Source: Dipteris shenzhenensis (taxonomy: Eukaryota; Polypodiophyta; Polypodiopsida; Gleicheniales). Taken from it: a DNA stretch of 64,000 nucleotides. Under the pieces are notes generated by a model. That model saw only the letters and a list, made by a program, of their open reading frames with translations, did no database searches and was not told the DNA's origin. The stretch is taken from assembly GCA_047967505.1 (NCBI GenBank), contig CM106540.1. One strand, written 5' to 3'. The position numbers and the translations under genes are program-made. Below are positions 55,381-64,000 of the stretch, piece by piece (the first letter of the stretch is position 1; every line of letters starts with the position of its first letter).

Positions 55381-56090
55381 AGGTTGGCAAGGTTTTTTGT
55401 TTCTCAATACATTCCATTAATGTCACCTTTTGGCTCATGGCTTGATGATGATGCTATGTAATTGACCTGCTGGTTCTTCAATCTCCAATCTTCTTCCTTC
55501 ATGCATGATGCTTTGTTCTTCCATGTGCCTTAATGCTTTATGTGTGGATGCCATGTTTCGGGCTATGGTCATCTCGTACACTTGTGCTTTCGGCTTGCTT
55601 TTTACATCGATGTTTGCATTCATGCTTTGCTTTTCCAATTGTTTGCAAAGGTCTTACCAATTGATTTCTTTCAATATTGGTAGTGTCTAATTGCATACAA
55701 TGATACTGATCTGATAGGCGCGTAGAGCTCGAAAAGACGATCACTTTTCCTTTTTGGAGCATGTCCAAATTCTTCTTGGATTGCAAGTTATGGCTTGTCG
55801 AAGTTTCTATGAAGGAGAGGGGGCCTTGATGATGCGGCAGAGGGATTCATATGCTGAATTTCAAACTGTGCTTAACAAGAGGTGTTGTGCTTAGAAGGCA
55901 CTGCTGACTGTGCATGCTGATGTGGCATAACTAACCCTAACTCTAACCATGGTGGGTTAAGTTAACCAGACTATGATTTAGCCATGTGTCATTCTTACCT
56001 AACCTCACCTCCAAGGGTTTACTTGACTAACCCTATCTGCAATTAACCTTACCCTAGCTACAAGAGTGGTTTGTGGAGTGCCACGTGGCC

Positions 56091-56609
56091 TTATCTGCCA
56101 CATGGCAGTTTCTCTATCAGAGGAGTTCTGTGGAAGTTGGAGAGGTCAAACTCGTTTGACGATGGTGGAGCGGAGGAGGCAGCTCGTCGTAAGAGCAGCG
56201 GATGAGGCGCAATGCATGGACCGGCTTTGGCTATGGCAGCGACTGCGTTGGTCGTGCAGGAGCAGCCACTTTTAGGTGCGCCTTGTGTGACGAGCTGTTG
56301 AGAGGCTTGTTTGACAGCCGCTGGAGATCGTAGGAGATGGAGTTGTTGATGCACCACCTGCTGCCTAGTGGCCAGCCGTCTCAGCGTCGAAGGCTTTGCA
56401 TCGTTGTAGCCTTTGCGTAGAAGGAGCCTTCGTTGTTGCAGTCTACTCGTTGGACTAAGAGCTGGTTGAGTTGAACGGTGAGGCAGTTTCGCTGGTGGAA
56501 GCCGTGAGCCACTGCTCATTGATGGAGTTGCTTCGTAGTTCATGGAGGATATCTTTGGAGCCTTCTCGGGAGCTAGTAGACAAGGTTGTTGAGAGGAAGC
56601 CGTTTGCAT
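56091..56609 (-). CDS. Ser/Arg/Pro-rich ORF inside the non-autonomous LTR element
   Basis: 172-codon frame beginning MQTASSQQPCLLAPEKAPK and rich in Ser, Arg, Leu and Ala. No zinc knuckle, protease or RT motif is seen. It may be by-product reading of GC-richer sequence, or an accessory protein. The plus strand is also partly open (56066-56275), which argues for composition rather than coding. Confidence 0.2.
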   Translation of the reverse strand: MQTASSQQPCLLAPEKAPKISSMNYEATPSMSSGSRLPPAKLPHRSTQPALSPTSRLQQRRLLLRKGYNDAKPSTLRRLATRQQVVHQQLHLLRSPAAVKQASQQLVTQGAPKSGCSCTTNAVAAIAKAGPCIAPHPLLLRRAASSAPPSSNEFDLSNFHRTPLIEKLPCGR

Positions 56610-57206
56610 CGTGGGTTGCTAGTAGATAGGCCGAAGCAGCCATCGATTGGCAAGGTTGGAGCTATGGAGCCTGTTAGGAGTCACTAAAGCAGGACATGCG
56701 GGTCGTGGGAGCCAGGCTATTCCTCGAGGCCTTAGTTGCTAGTTGCTGTAAAGAATTCTGTCGATCGGCTGCTACTGCAAGGGAATGCTTGCCTATTGCT
56801 TGTTGAGTTGAGCTGTTGCAGGCTGAGTCACGGTCACGTTGTTGGGCCTTAGAGCCCGTGTGCCTCTTCTTGATATTGCCACTGCGGGAGCCTTGCTAAG
56901 CTGCGTTGAAGTTGATCTCTTGTCGTGCTTGTTGCAGGCGTAGATGGAGAGGAGTCCTAGTGGAAAGATGGATATTTTTGTTTTCTCTCTCTCTCTCAAA
57001 AATCTCTCGGAAGAAGAATAATGAGCGTGCTCAGTGGAAGGCAGAACCATGCCCTCAAGCTCTCTCAATGAGTGGAACTTCCCCAAAACAAACTGAAATT
57101 CTTTCCACCGTGGAAAATAAATCTCAATCTAAAACTAGAACTAACCTAGGAGAAAACATAAGTTTCCTAAGGTGTGCCTACAATGGATCTAGGAGACTAG
57201 ACCTAA

Positions 57207-57218
57207 GCTCTGATACCA
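57207..57218 (-). promoter_or_regulatory. Primer binding site, initiator tRNA-Met (minus strand)
   Basis: Plus-strand GCTCTGATACCA reads TGGTATCAGAGC on the minus strand and directly abuts the LTR at 57219. Confidence 0.95.
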
Positions 57219-57566
57219 TGACAAAGTGTGGATCGTACTAGCCTAATCTATCACTTAATGAGCATAAAGATCATGGAGGATCAAACCAAATACGGAAAGC
57301 CATGGGGAGAGAGACAGGAAGTATGAAACACTCAATCTATTCTAATGTGCTATTCTCAACCATACATGATAGGCCTCTTATATAGAGAGTGCCCTTTGAA
57401 TAGTCAACACTTGTGTGATCCTCTCATCCACATCTCTCCTTGTGGATATCCTCAATCCACATCTCCACATCATGTAGTCCACATCCTAGGGTGGCTACTT
57501 TAATTCTTTCCTATACCATACCTTAGCCCTTTAATCTATGTGCTCATGGCACCATATCTCTCAACA
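57219..57566 (-). repeat. 348-bp LTR (5' LTR of minus-strand element)
   Basis: Same length and, by eye, the same sequence as 54844-55191. Confidence 0.95.
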
Positions 57567-57571
57567 GAGTG
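57567..57571. repeat. Target-site duplication GAGTG (right)
   Basis: Matches 54839-54843. Confidence 0.95.
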
Positions 57572-58076
57572 GCCAATAGTATGCTTGATCAAACTTTGCC
57601 TCACGCTGCAATCAGATAACTCCTTCCACCAAACCACACATCGGCTTCTCCCACGTGAAGCACAGCTGAAAATTCACCTAAGCACCATTGGCGTGACAAA
57701 GGTCCAATCCCTGTGGCCCCATCCACTCGTCCATCATGCATAAAATCTGATCTCCGAGCATAGCATCAAACACCACTGGGGGACCACTTCTCCAACCCTG
57801 TGGAGGCGAACTGGAATTTCCAAACACGATGTGTCTGGGAGCCCACTACGCTAATCAAACCCCCTTTCTGAGGCTGCAAGATCACAAGCGTTACCTCTGA
57901 ATCCGATCCTCCTTAACCACTGCCGGGCTAACGTCTGCAACTTCCACCATCGTAGCATCAAGAGCACTTGGGGCTCGTTGCTGATACAAGGGTGAATGCG
58001 GACGCTGGACCTCCATCACGCGAGGATCACCTAGCTGAGTAGTGGCCCATGCTGCTGGGGTGGTGGGTCTCCATGT
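57572..58076 (-). pseudogene. LINE 5' portion beyond the LTR insertion
   Basis: The minus strand reads PPQGWRSGPPVVFDAMLGDQ and MCGLVEGVI near 57800-57640 and then runs into the target duplication. On the other side LFGVEVSFMMKWARKIGIEP (54836-54770) continues it. Family of this N-terminal LINE part was not recognised. Confidence 0.45.
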
Positions 58077-58735
58077 ATGGGATCCTGCTACTGCTCTCCT
58101 CTCCTCTCCTCACCTCTCCTGCTTTGCCCCCTCTCCTCTCCTCTCCTCTCCTCTCCTCTCCTCTCCTCTCTGCCCTCCGCGCTCCTCTCCTACTCCGCTG
58201 CCTCTTCGCCCGCTCCTCTCTTGCTCCGCCCGCTCCTCTCTTGCTGTGCCCGCTCTAGCTGCCCTGCTCGCCGCTCCTACTCGCTGCCCACCCCCTCCTC
58301 TCCTACTCCGCCCACTAGCCTCCCCTCCCGCTTCCGCAGCCCCGCCCTTCTCTGCTCGCGCAACTCCCCCTCCGGCGCTACTCTCCACCCCAACCTGCCA
58401 GCCCTTGCTGCTCCGCCCTTGCCCTCCGCCCTTCTCTGCCCGCGCAGCCCCCCCTCCGGTACTGCTCTCCGCTCCAGCCCGCCCGCTCATTGCCACCCTG
58501 CAGCACTGCCTCCCCTCCTGCTGCTCCGCCTCCCCCCCCTTGCTCCGCCTCCTCTCTTGTAGCCCGCCTTCACAACTCCCCTCCCCCCGCCTTGCAACTC
58601 CCCTGTCAGCCCTCCCTTGCCACTCCGCTCTCCACCCTCATCCATCCATCCTCTTCCACTCTCCACCTCACAGCCCCGCCATTTCTGCCCCCCGGACTGG
58701 GTGTGTCTCCCGTCATGTGGGGGGGGGGGGGGGCT
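58077..58735. repeat. C-rich low-complexity region with CTCCT repeats and imperfect 84-bp duplication
   Basis: 58090-58165 is nearly pure CTCCT/TCTCC. Further on CCGCCCTTCTCTGC..GCGCA and CCCCCTCCGG recur about 83 bp apart (58345 and 58428). All six frames are open over long stretches because of composition (Ser/Pro/Leu on plus, Gly/Arg/Glu on minus), so the 277-codon plus-strand frame is not called as a gene. Confidence 0.8.
58719..58733 (+). repeat. Poly-G run (15 G)
   Basis: Fifteen G at the edge between the C-rich region and LTR-like sequence. The same length as the run at 49834-49848. Confidence 0.9.
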
Positions 58736-58739
58736 CATG

Positions 58740-59332
58740 CTCCTCCTCCTGCACTAAGACCTACATCGAACACGGGACCCAGCCAGGAAAAATGGGGAAA
58801 GGTGGCAAAGTGACACATCCCAGCACTCCTGAAACCCCTGATCTGCAAAATAACCACACACAACATCAGAACTGAGCACGCTGCTCACCACCCAACCGTG
58901 ACATCTACGGGATGTGATCCCGAATCAGAAGATGTCCCCCCGAGCCACGAGCTGAGCTACTGGCACGAACTCCCAATCAGATCCCAAACCAGCCTGGTGT
59001 CCCATACCACCAGGTGGCGCTGTGAAGCCCTGGATCTGCCACTGGGCCTTGGGCTATGCTAAGATGCAGGCGCGCGTCCGCGACACAATCCAGGATCAGA
59101 CCTAGCACCTGGGAACGAGACTTGCTCCCAACTGCACACCGAGAACTGAACCCCCTGGGCCTCTTTTATAGACTCGGGCCCCGGCGCCAAAAATAGCGAA
59201 GACCTATAAATAGTTCGTACCCTTGCCACTCAACCCGAGAATCAAGCCTGCCTAGCTCTAAGCCTCCCCAGGCTAACCTGAGCTAGTTCTGTGTACCTAG
59301 TACACGTCAGATACCGATCCGTGCACATGACA
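58740..59332 (-). repeat. 3' LTR of the chromovirus (outer boundary uncertain)
   Basis: Read on the minus strand, TGTCATGTGCACGG starts right after the purine tract at 59333-59345. A minus-strand TATAAAAGAGG lies near 59162-59172 and a second CTATTTATAGG near 59203. The outer end cannot be fixed because the 5' LTR is outside the window. It lies somewhere between about 58740 and 58900. Confidence 0.6.
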
Positions 59333-59345
59333 TACTCCCCCTGCT
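59333..59345 (-). promoter_or_regulatory. Polypurine tract of the chromovirus
   Basis: On the minus strand AGAGCAGGGGGAGTA leads into TGTCATG. The purine run begins just past the gag-pol stop codon. Confidence 0.8.
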
Positions 59346-62300
59346 CTAAGAACTAACTCCTGAGTTCGCTAAGAAATCGGGAAATGTTCTTTGGAGGTTT
59401 TGTAATGTCTCCCATGTTGCATCCTCCTCAACACGATCCTTCCACTTAATCTTGTATTCCGTGATAGTACGATTTCGAATCTGTCTTTCACGAAATTCAA
59501 GAATTGATTCAGGTTCGTGAGGAATAAAAGTTAAATCTGTAACTTCTATAATCTCATGAGGAGAAACAATTTGATCATCTGCACCCAATACTTCTTTCAG
59601 TCTACTGACATGAAAGACTGGATGTACTTTAACATCAGGAGGCAATTCTAGTCGATATGCAACTGGTCCAATTCTTTTAATGACCTTGAATGGGCCACAA
59701 TATCTGGGGGATAATTTCGGAACTAAACCAGTACTTAGGCTCTTGGATTCCTTAGGAATTCTCAAATATACCATCGTTCCTTCAGAGAACTCTCTAGGTG
59801 AACGATGTCTATTAGCATAAAATCTGTCCCGATCTTGGGCACTTCTAATAGACTCCTTGGCAAACTGCAACATTTCCTGCATGTCTTGCAAGAAATTCTT
59901 AGCAGCATCATTTTGAATCCCTTTTAATCCAACCATAACTGGTGACTTAGGTTGAAACCCGTACATAAGCATAAAAGGACTATAACCTGTACTAGAATGC
60001 TTTACACTGTTGTAAGCAAATTCAATCATGGGTAGATAATCTTCCCACGAAGACTGTCTCTTAGATACATATGCCCGAAGCATGTCTTCAACCAACTGGT
60101 TGACCTTCTCTGTACTGCCATCGGATTGTGCATGATCCGAGGAACTCATACTTAGAGTAGTTTCCAACTTCTCAAATACAAGTGTCCAAAAGTTACTTGT
60201 AAACTTTGAGTCCCTGTCACTGACTATGTCAGATGGCAAACCATACAGCTTGAACAAGTGGTCCACAAACTCGTGAGCCAGCTGAACAGCTGAAATAGTT
60301 GTTCTTGTAGGTAAGAATCTAGCCATTTTTGTCAAACGGTCGACTATGACCCAAATAGAGTCATGACCCTTGCGCGTTCGAGGCAAACCAGTAATAAAAT
60401 CCATGGAAATACTTTCCCACTTATTACCTGGAATCTGTAATGGCTGTAATAAGCCCGCGCTCCTAAGGCGTTCAGCCTTAGTAACCTGACAAACTCGGCA
60501 ACCTACCACATAGTTCTCTACGAATGCACGCATCTTAGGCCAATAAAAGGTATGCTTCACAAGAGACAGAGTCCTATGTATACCTGGATGTCCCGCACTA
60601 GGAGCATCATGACACTCCCAGAGAATCTTGGATTTAAGGTCCAGAACATCAGGCACACAAATCTTTTCATTCCGGAACAGCAAGCCGTTCCTAATCATCC
60701 ACTGACCTCCCGCCGCCTGTATCCTAGGTGGCACAATCCCTGAGTCCTGGTCAACCATGGAGCTCCCATCCTGGACTCTCTGCCAATAAGAACTGAAATG
60801 ACTATCAGTTGCGTATAGCCCTCTCAAGGATTGAAATAGGTCTGAGGATATTTCCGTAAATGACAAAGCATTTACAAACTTAACTCGACTTAAGGCATCC
60901 GCCACACTATTCAACGAACCCTTACGATAACGTATTTCGAAATCAAAATCCTGCATTAGCTCTGCCCATCTAGCTTTCCTTCCTCTCAATTCTGATCCAT
61001 CACACACATACTTGATTGACTGGTGATCAGTCAATACAAGGAACTTTGAACCATACAAGTAGTGTCTCCAAACCTTGAGAGCATACACTACCGCATAAAG
61101 TTCCTTCTCGAGTGTGGGCCAACGATACTGAGTGTCGTCTAACTTCTTACTCTCAAAAGCTACAGGTCTGCCCTCTTGGAATAGAGCTGCCCCAATCGCA
61201 GAATCACTCGCATCGGCCTCTAAAACATAAGGCCGGGTAGGATCGGGTAATGCAAGAACGGGTGCTTCCTTGATAGATAACTTCAAGGTTTGAAAAGCCT
61301 TGTTCATTGCATCATTCCAAGGGATCGGCTGAGTAGACCTGCGTCCACGACCTTTCAATATGTTGGTCAAGGGTACCGTGATTTGTGAATAATCACGGAC
61401 TGACTTCCGAAGAAATACCGTAAATCCTAGGAAAGAACGAAGTTGTTTCACAGTCTGAGGGATAGGCCATTCTAAAACCTTCTGGATACGATCCAGATCA
61501 ATGCTAATACCTTCAGAAGAAATCTTGTGTCCCAAGTAAATGATCTCCTTCATAAAGAAGTCACATTTACTCATCTTGGCATAAAGCTTATGCTGTCTTA
61601 GAACAAGTAAGACAACCTGGAGGTGTCCTATATGATCCTCAAGCGTTTTACTATATACCAAAATATCATCTAAGAACACGACAACAAATTTGCCCAGATA
61701 ATCTCGGAACAAATCGTTCATCATCTGCTGAAAAGTAGCAGGAGCATTGGTCAAACCAAAAGGTAATACGAGAAACTCGTAATGACCATACCTAGTCCGG
61801 AATGCGGTCCTATCTATGTGTTTAGCATAGATACGGATTTGGTGATAACCCGTACGCAAATCAATCTTAGTGAAATACTTCGCTCCGGCCAAACGGTCTA
61901 TCAAATCATCGGAACGAGGTAAAGGATAGCGGTTCTTAATTGTAACTTTATTTAATCGTTTATAATCTATACACATCCTCCAGGAAGAATCCTTCTTCTT
62001 TCTTAAGAGGACAGGTGCACCCCAAGGAGATTTACTTGGGCGGATATAGCCCATATTCAGGTAATCCTGAAGCTGGTTAGCTAACTCATCCTCCTCTACC
62101 TGGCTCATCCTATACGGTGGTACACTGATAGGTTGAGCCCCTGGGATTAAGTCTATGCGATGATCTACTGCCCTTTCTGGAGGTAAACCTTCCGGCAGTT
62201 GAGCTGGGAATACGTCCTTAAAATTATCTAACAACATTCTCAATTCTCGGTGTTCAAACACACTTAATTCATTTTTGTTAATTACCGAAACAACAAATGT

Positions 62301-63926
62301 AGAAAGTGGAATCAAAACACACTGATAGACATCATAATGAGAAGTGTTCAATATATTCCGAAGCTGCATCGCAGATACAATAGGCCCCTGAGAAGGGATA
62401 ATCTTATCACACTGAATACAAAATTGGGTGCCTTTGTCTTCAAAAGAAAGGGTATGCTCCGTCCATCCGATCTGGATATTGTGGGTTTTAAACCACTCTA
62501 TCCCGATCAGCAAGTCTACATGCTCTAAATGCATAACATAACATGTGAGAGCTCCCGTGTAGGCTTGAATCCGGATGGGAAGCGCTTCAACCTTGCGATC
62601 CCAAAACTGCTTCCCGGCTGGAAGCTGCACCTCGTAGGTGTGGTCGCTAGGTACTGTGGACAGCCCCATCTTCTGCACAAATTTGTAATTAACAAAATTG
62701 TGAGAGCTGCCCGGATCAAAGAGAATGTGAACCCGTTGGTCCCGAACTTCTCCATAAACTCGGAAAAGATCATGGGAACCAAACAACGAAGTATTAAAGG
62801 TACAATTGCAAGAAAGGGGGCAGGTAATGACATTTACTGAAATACCTGTCATCGTAACCTGGTTGGCTCCCTTGGCTGCGGTACGCGGACCTGCCTGGAG
62901 CTTCGGTCCTAGCACCAATCTCTGGTTCTTCCGCTTAGGACACTCATTCTTCGTGTGGCCCCGCTCCTCGCAATAAAAACACCGGCCCTCTTTCTTGAGC
63001 CGGAGAGTGCGAAGGAAACGGGCCTTACCATTCTTCGCAGGAGTTAAGCTTTTCCTGGAGGCGTTGTCCGTAGACTTCGTCTCCCCAATACCAGTCGCAT
63101 GCTGAAAGAACTTGCGTTTGTTCTTTCCGCTGGTCTCGGTAACAGTGGTTGCCTTGGTTCCGGCCATGGTATCATCATATATGCGCGCATATGTCATGGC
63201 CTCCTGCAATGTTGTGCACTTGTTATTCTTAATCTGTAACTTATAGGAGTCTGGCAAACCATCCACGAAAAAACCTAACAAGGTTACAGGATCCATTTTG
63301 GTGGCCCTGGTTTGCAGATCCCTAAATCTCTGAAGATAGACTTCAAAAGTTAAGTTCAATTTTGACATATCGAGGGCTTTGAGCTTGCCGACGATATCAT
63401 AGTCATCTTCCTTCTTCAGGAACTCCTTCCTGAAGATACCCTCAAATTCTGTCCAAGTGTCAGGCTTAGGCTGGAGTTCTTTCCACCAAAGCAAGGCTTT
63501 ACCTGACATAAACCCTGCTGCTAGCTGAATCTTTTTCTCGTCTGGATAGGGATGAAATTGGAAGTGAACTTGCCACTTGTGCAGCCAAGTGTCAACCACC
63601 TCCTTTGTTCTTGATTTCTGGTCACCTGGAAAGGGATCCGGAGTGATATTCGGGCCTAGCACGGAGGCCATGGCATCCACATGCGTGAGTGCCTGAACCG
63701 TGCTAGCCAGAAGAGTCAAGGTAGCTTGTATCCCTTGGAGTTGCTGTGTCAACCCCGATTGATTAGCGTTGACCTGCTCAAATTTACCATCCAAAGCAGT
63801 CGTGAACTCACTGAAGGCTTTCTTAGTGATCAGGTCGTCATAGAGACCCTGATCATCCTCCCCCCCTGGAGTGTAGTCTAATTCCTGCTCCCCCATAGTG
63901 AACTCGGGATTCGGAGCATCAGACAT
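59346..63926 (-). CDS. Intact Ty3/gypsy chromovirus gag-pol polyprotein
   Basis: One uninterrupted frame of 1526 residues. Order: gag capsid (about 110-215, ending in YLQRFRDLQTRATKMDP), CCHC knuckle C316-C319-H324-C329, protease with D404-P-G (DPGSS where DTG/DSG is usual), RT with FLDD at 751-754, RNase H with D905 and D967, integrase with H1106/H1113/C1143/C1146 and D1176, D1237, E1273 (D,35,E spacing), GPF module near 1411, and a chromodomain at about 1473-1519 (PESILEFRERQ ... EEDATWE). Chromodomains direct integration to marked chromatin. The start ATG 63926 is the first in the frame and gives a normal gag length. With no frame damage it may be active or very recent. The Pro in the protease triad is seen in other plant chromoviruses, as far as I recall. 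Confidence 0.95.
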   Translation of the reverse strand: MSDAPNPEFTMGEQELDYTPGGEDDQGLYDDLITKKAFSEFTTALDGKFEQVNANQSGLTQQLQGIQATLTLLASTVQALTHVDAMASVLGPNITPDPFPGDQKSRTKEVVDTWLHKWQVHFQFHPYPDEKKIQLAAGFMSGKALLWWKELQPKPDTWTEFEGIFRKEFLKKEDDYDIVGKLKALDMSKLNLTFEVYLQRFRDLQTRATKMDPVTLLGFFVDGLPDSYKLQIKNNKCTTLQEAMTYARIYDDTMAGTKATTVTETSGKNKRKFFQHATGIGETKSTDNASRKSLTPAKNGKARFLRTLRLKKEGRCFYCEERGHTKNECPKRKNQRLVLGPKLQAGPRTAAKGANQVTMTGISVNVITCPLSCNCTFNTSLFGSHDLFRVYGEVRDQRVHILFDPGSSHNFVNYKFVQKMGLSTVPSDHTYEVQLPAGKQFWDRKVEALPIRIQAYTGALTCYVMHLEHVDLLIGIEWFKTHNIQIGWTEHTLSFEDKGTQFCIQCDKIIPSQGPIVSAMQLRNILNTSHYDVYQCVLIPLSTFVVSVINKNELSVFEHRELRMLLDNFKDVFPAQLPEGLPPERAVDHRIDLIPGAQPISVPPYRMSQVEEDELANQLQDYLNMGYIRPSKSPWGAPVLLRKKKDSSWRMCIDYKRLNKVTIKNRYPLPRSDDLIDRLAGAKYFTKIDLRTGYHQIRIYAKHIDRTAFRTRYGHYEFLVLPFGLTNAPATFQQMMNDLFRDYLGKFVVVFLDDILVYSKTLEDHIGHLQVVLLVLRQHKLYAKMSKCDFFMKEIIYLGHKISSEGISIDLDRIQKVLEWPIPQTVKQLRSFLGFTVFLRKSVRDYSQITVPLTNILKGRGRRSTQPIPWNDAMNKAFQTLKLSIKEAPVLALPDPTRPYVLEADASDSAIGAALFQEGRPVAFESKKLDDTQYRWPTLEKELYAVVYALKVWRHYLYGSKFLVLTDHQSIKYVCDGSELRGRKARWAELMQDFDFEIRYRKGSLNSVADALSRVKFVNALSFTEISSDLFQSLRGLYATDSHFSSYWQRVQDGSSMVDQDSGIVPPRIQAAGGQWMIRNGLLFRNEKICVPDVLDLKSKILWECHDAPSAGHPGIHRTLSLVKHTFYWPKMRAFVENYVVGCRVCQVTKAERLRSAGLLQPLQIPGNKWESISMDFITGLPRTRKGHDSIWVIVDRLTKMARFLPTRTTISAVQLAHEFVDHLFKLYGLPSDIVSDRDSKFTSNFWTLVFEKLETTLSMSSSDHAQSDGSTEKVNQLVEDMLRAYVSKRQSSWEDYLPMIEFAYNSVKHSSTGYSPFMLMYGFQPKSPVMVGLKGIQNDAAKNFLQDMQEMLQFAKESIRSAQDRDRFYANRHRSPREFSEGTMVYLRIPKESKSLSTGLVPKLSPRYCGPFKVIKRIGPVAYRLELPPDVKVHPVFHVSRLKEVLGADDQIVSPHEIIEVTDLTFIPHEPESILEFRERQIRNRTITEYKIKWKDRVEEDATWETLQNLQRTFPDFLANSGVSS

Positions 63927-64000
63927 GGCTGAATACTGATTCGATTACAAACGGAGAGAAATAAATAACTGAAACGGAGCACGGAGGGAGATGGAGTAGA
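63927..64000 (-). other. Upstream leader of the chromovirus, cut by window end
   Basis: 74 bp before gag with no primer site visible. The 5' LTR must lie to the right of the window. Confidence 0.7.

Larger units (their letters stand above)
54844..57566 (-). mobile_element. Young non-autonomous LTR retrotransposon
   Basis: 2723 bp with two 348-bp LTRs that I read as identical, a 5-bp GAGTG target duplication, a minus-strand initiator tRNA-Met primer site directly next to the right LTR and purine tracts next to the left LTR. The element therefore points left. The 2-kb inside has no pol domain. Its longest minus-strand frame (56609-56091, 172 codons) is Ser/Arg/Pro-rich with no known fold. It must rely on another element's enzymes and inserted recently into the LINE. 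Confidence 0.92.

Noticed and set aside
58042-58875. 277-codon plus-strand frame, Ser/Pro/Leu-rich
   Set aside because: It runs through CTCCT low-complexity DNA and all frames there are open. No domain is present.

Overview
This window looks like nuclear DNA from a land plant with a large, repeat-rich genome. The best guess is a leptosporangiate fern such as Ceratopteris or Adiantum. The basis is the style of the intronless PLS-class pentatricopeptide repeat (PPR) gene, the plant retrotransposon lineages and the many decayed, nested elements. The species is inferred, not shown.

Layout. Position 1-7030 holds an LTR-like end with a minus-strand polypurine tract, an unrecognised decayed minus-strand internal region, and a plus-strand Ty3/gypsy relic (protease, RT, RNase H, integrase) followed by a second retropepsin-like segment. 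A full-length but broken Ty1/copia element (9801-15664: 171-bp LTRs, CATGG target duplication, initiator-Met primer site) sits inside a decayed minus-strand reading region of unknown function. From 17.9 to 25.0 kb lies an unusual block. It has a broken plus-strand transposase-like gene with the signature GSGHGK, a broken minus-strand gene with an FCP1/NIF-type HAD phosphatase-like domain, and three arrays of degenerate TAGTGCT repeats, one of which splits the transposase gene. Position 25-29.3 kb has minisatellites and two decayed minus-strand reading regions.

The only convincing host gene is the PPR gene at 30643-34002 (1119 aa). It has a G-box and TATA box upstream, eight modules at exact 303-bp spacing, E1/E2 motifs and a DYW domain cut off before its HxE zinc motif. 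It probably edits or processes organelle RNA with a partner.

Position 34.5-43 kb is repeat DNA: a CACTA-like end, a tRNA-derived minus-strand sequence, hairpin-forming repeats, a LINE 3' fragment with a 150-bp tandem tail, and microsatellites. At 43.4-45.2 kb a copia RT relic is split by a 1.06-kb direct-repeat dimer flanked by a 25-bp duplication. At 46.3-48.1 kb is a small minus-strand LTR element with 111-bp LTRs and a gag-like zinc knuckle, followed by a third copia relic (48.1-50.5 kb). Position 50.8-58.1 kb is a minus-strand LINE (endonuclease, RT). It is interrupted by a young non-autonomous LTR element (54844-57566) with LTRs identical by eye and a GAGTG target duplication. The window closes with an uninterrupted minus-strand Ty3/gypsy chromovirus gag-pol of 1526 aa with a C-terminal chromodomain (59346-63926). 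Its 5' LTR lies outside the window.

The mobile elements do not form a pathway. Their nesting gives relative ages: old gypsy, copia and LINE relics first, then the 9.8-15.7 kb copia element, then the 111-bp-LTR and 348-bp-LTR elements, which are youngest together with the intact chromovirus. All comparisons were made by reading the sequence. No alignment or database search was run.
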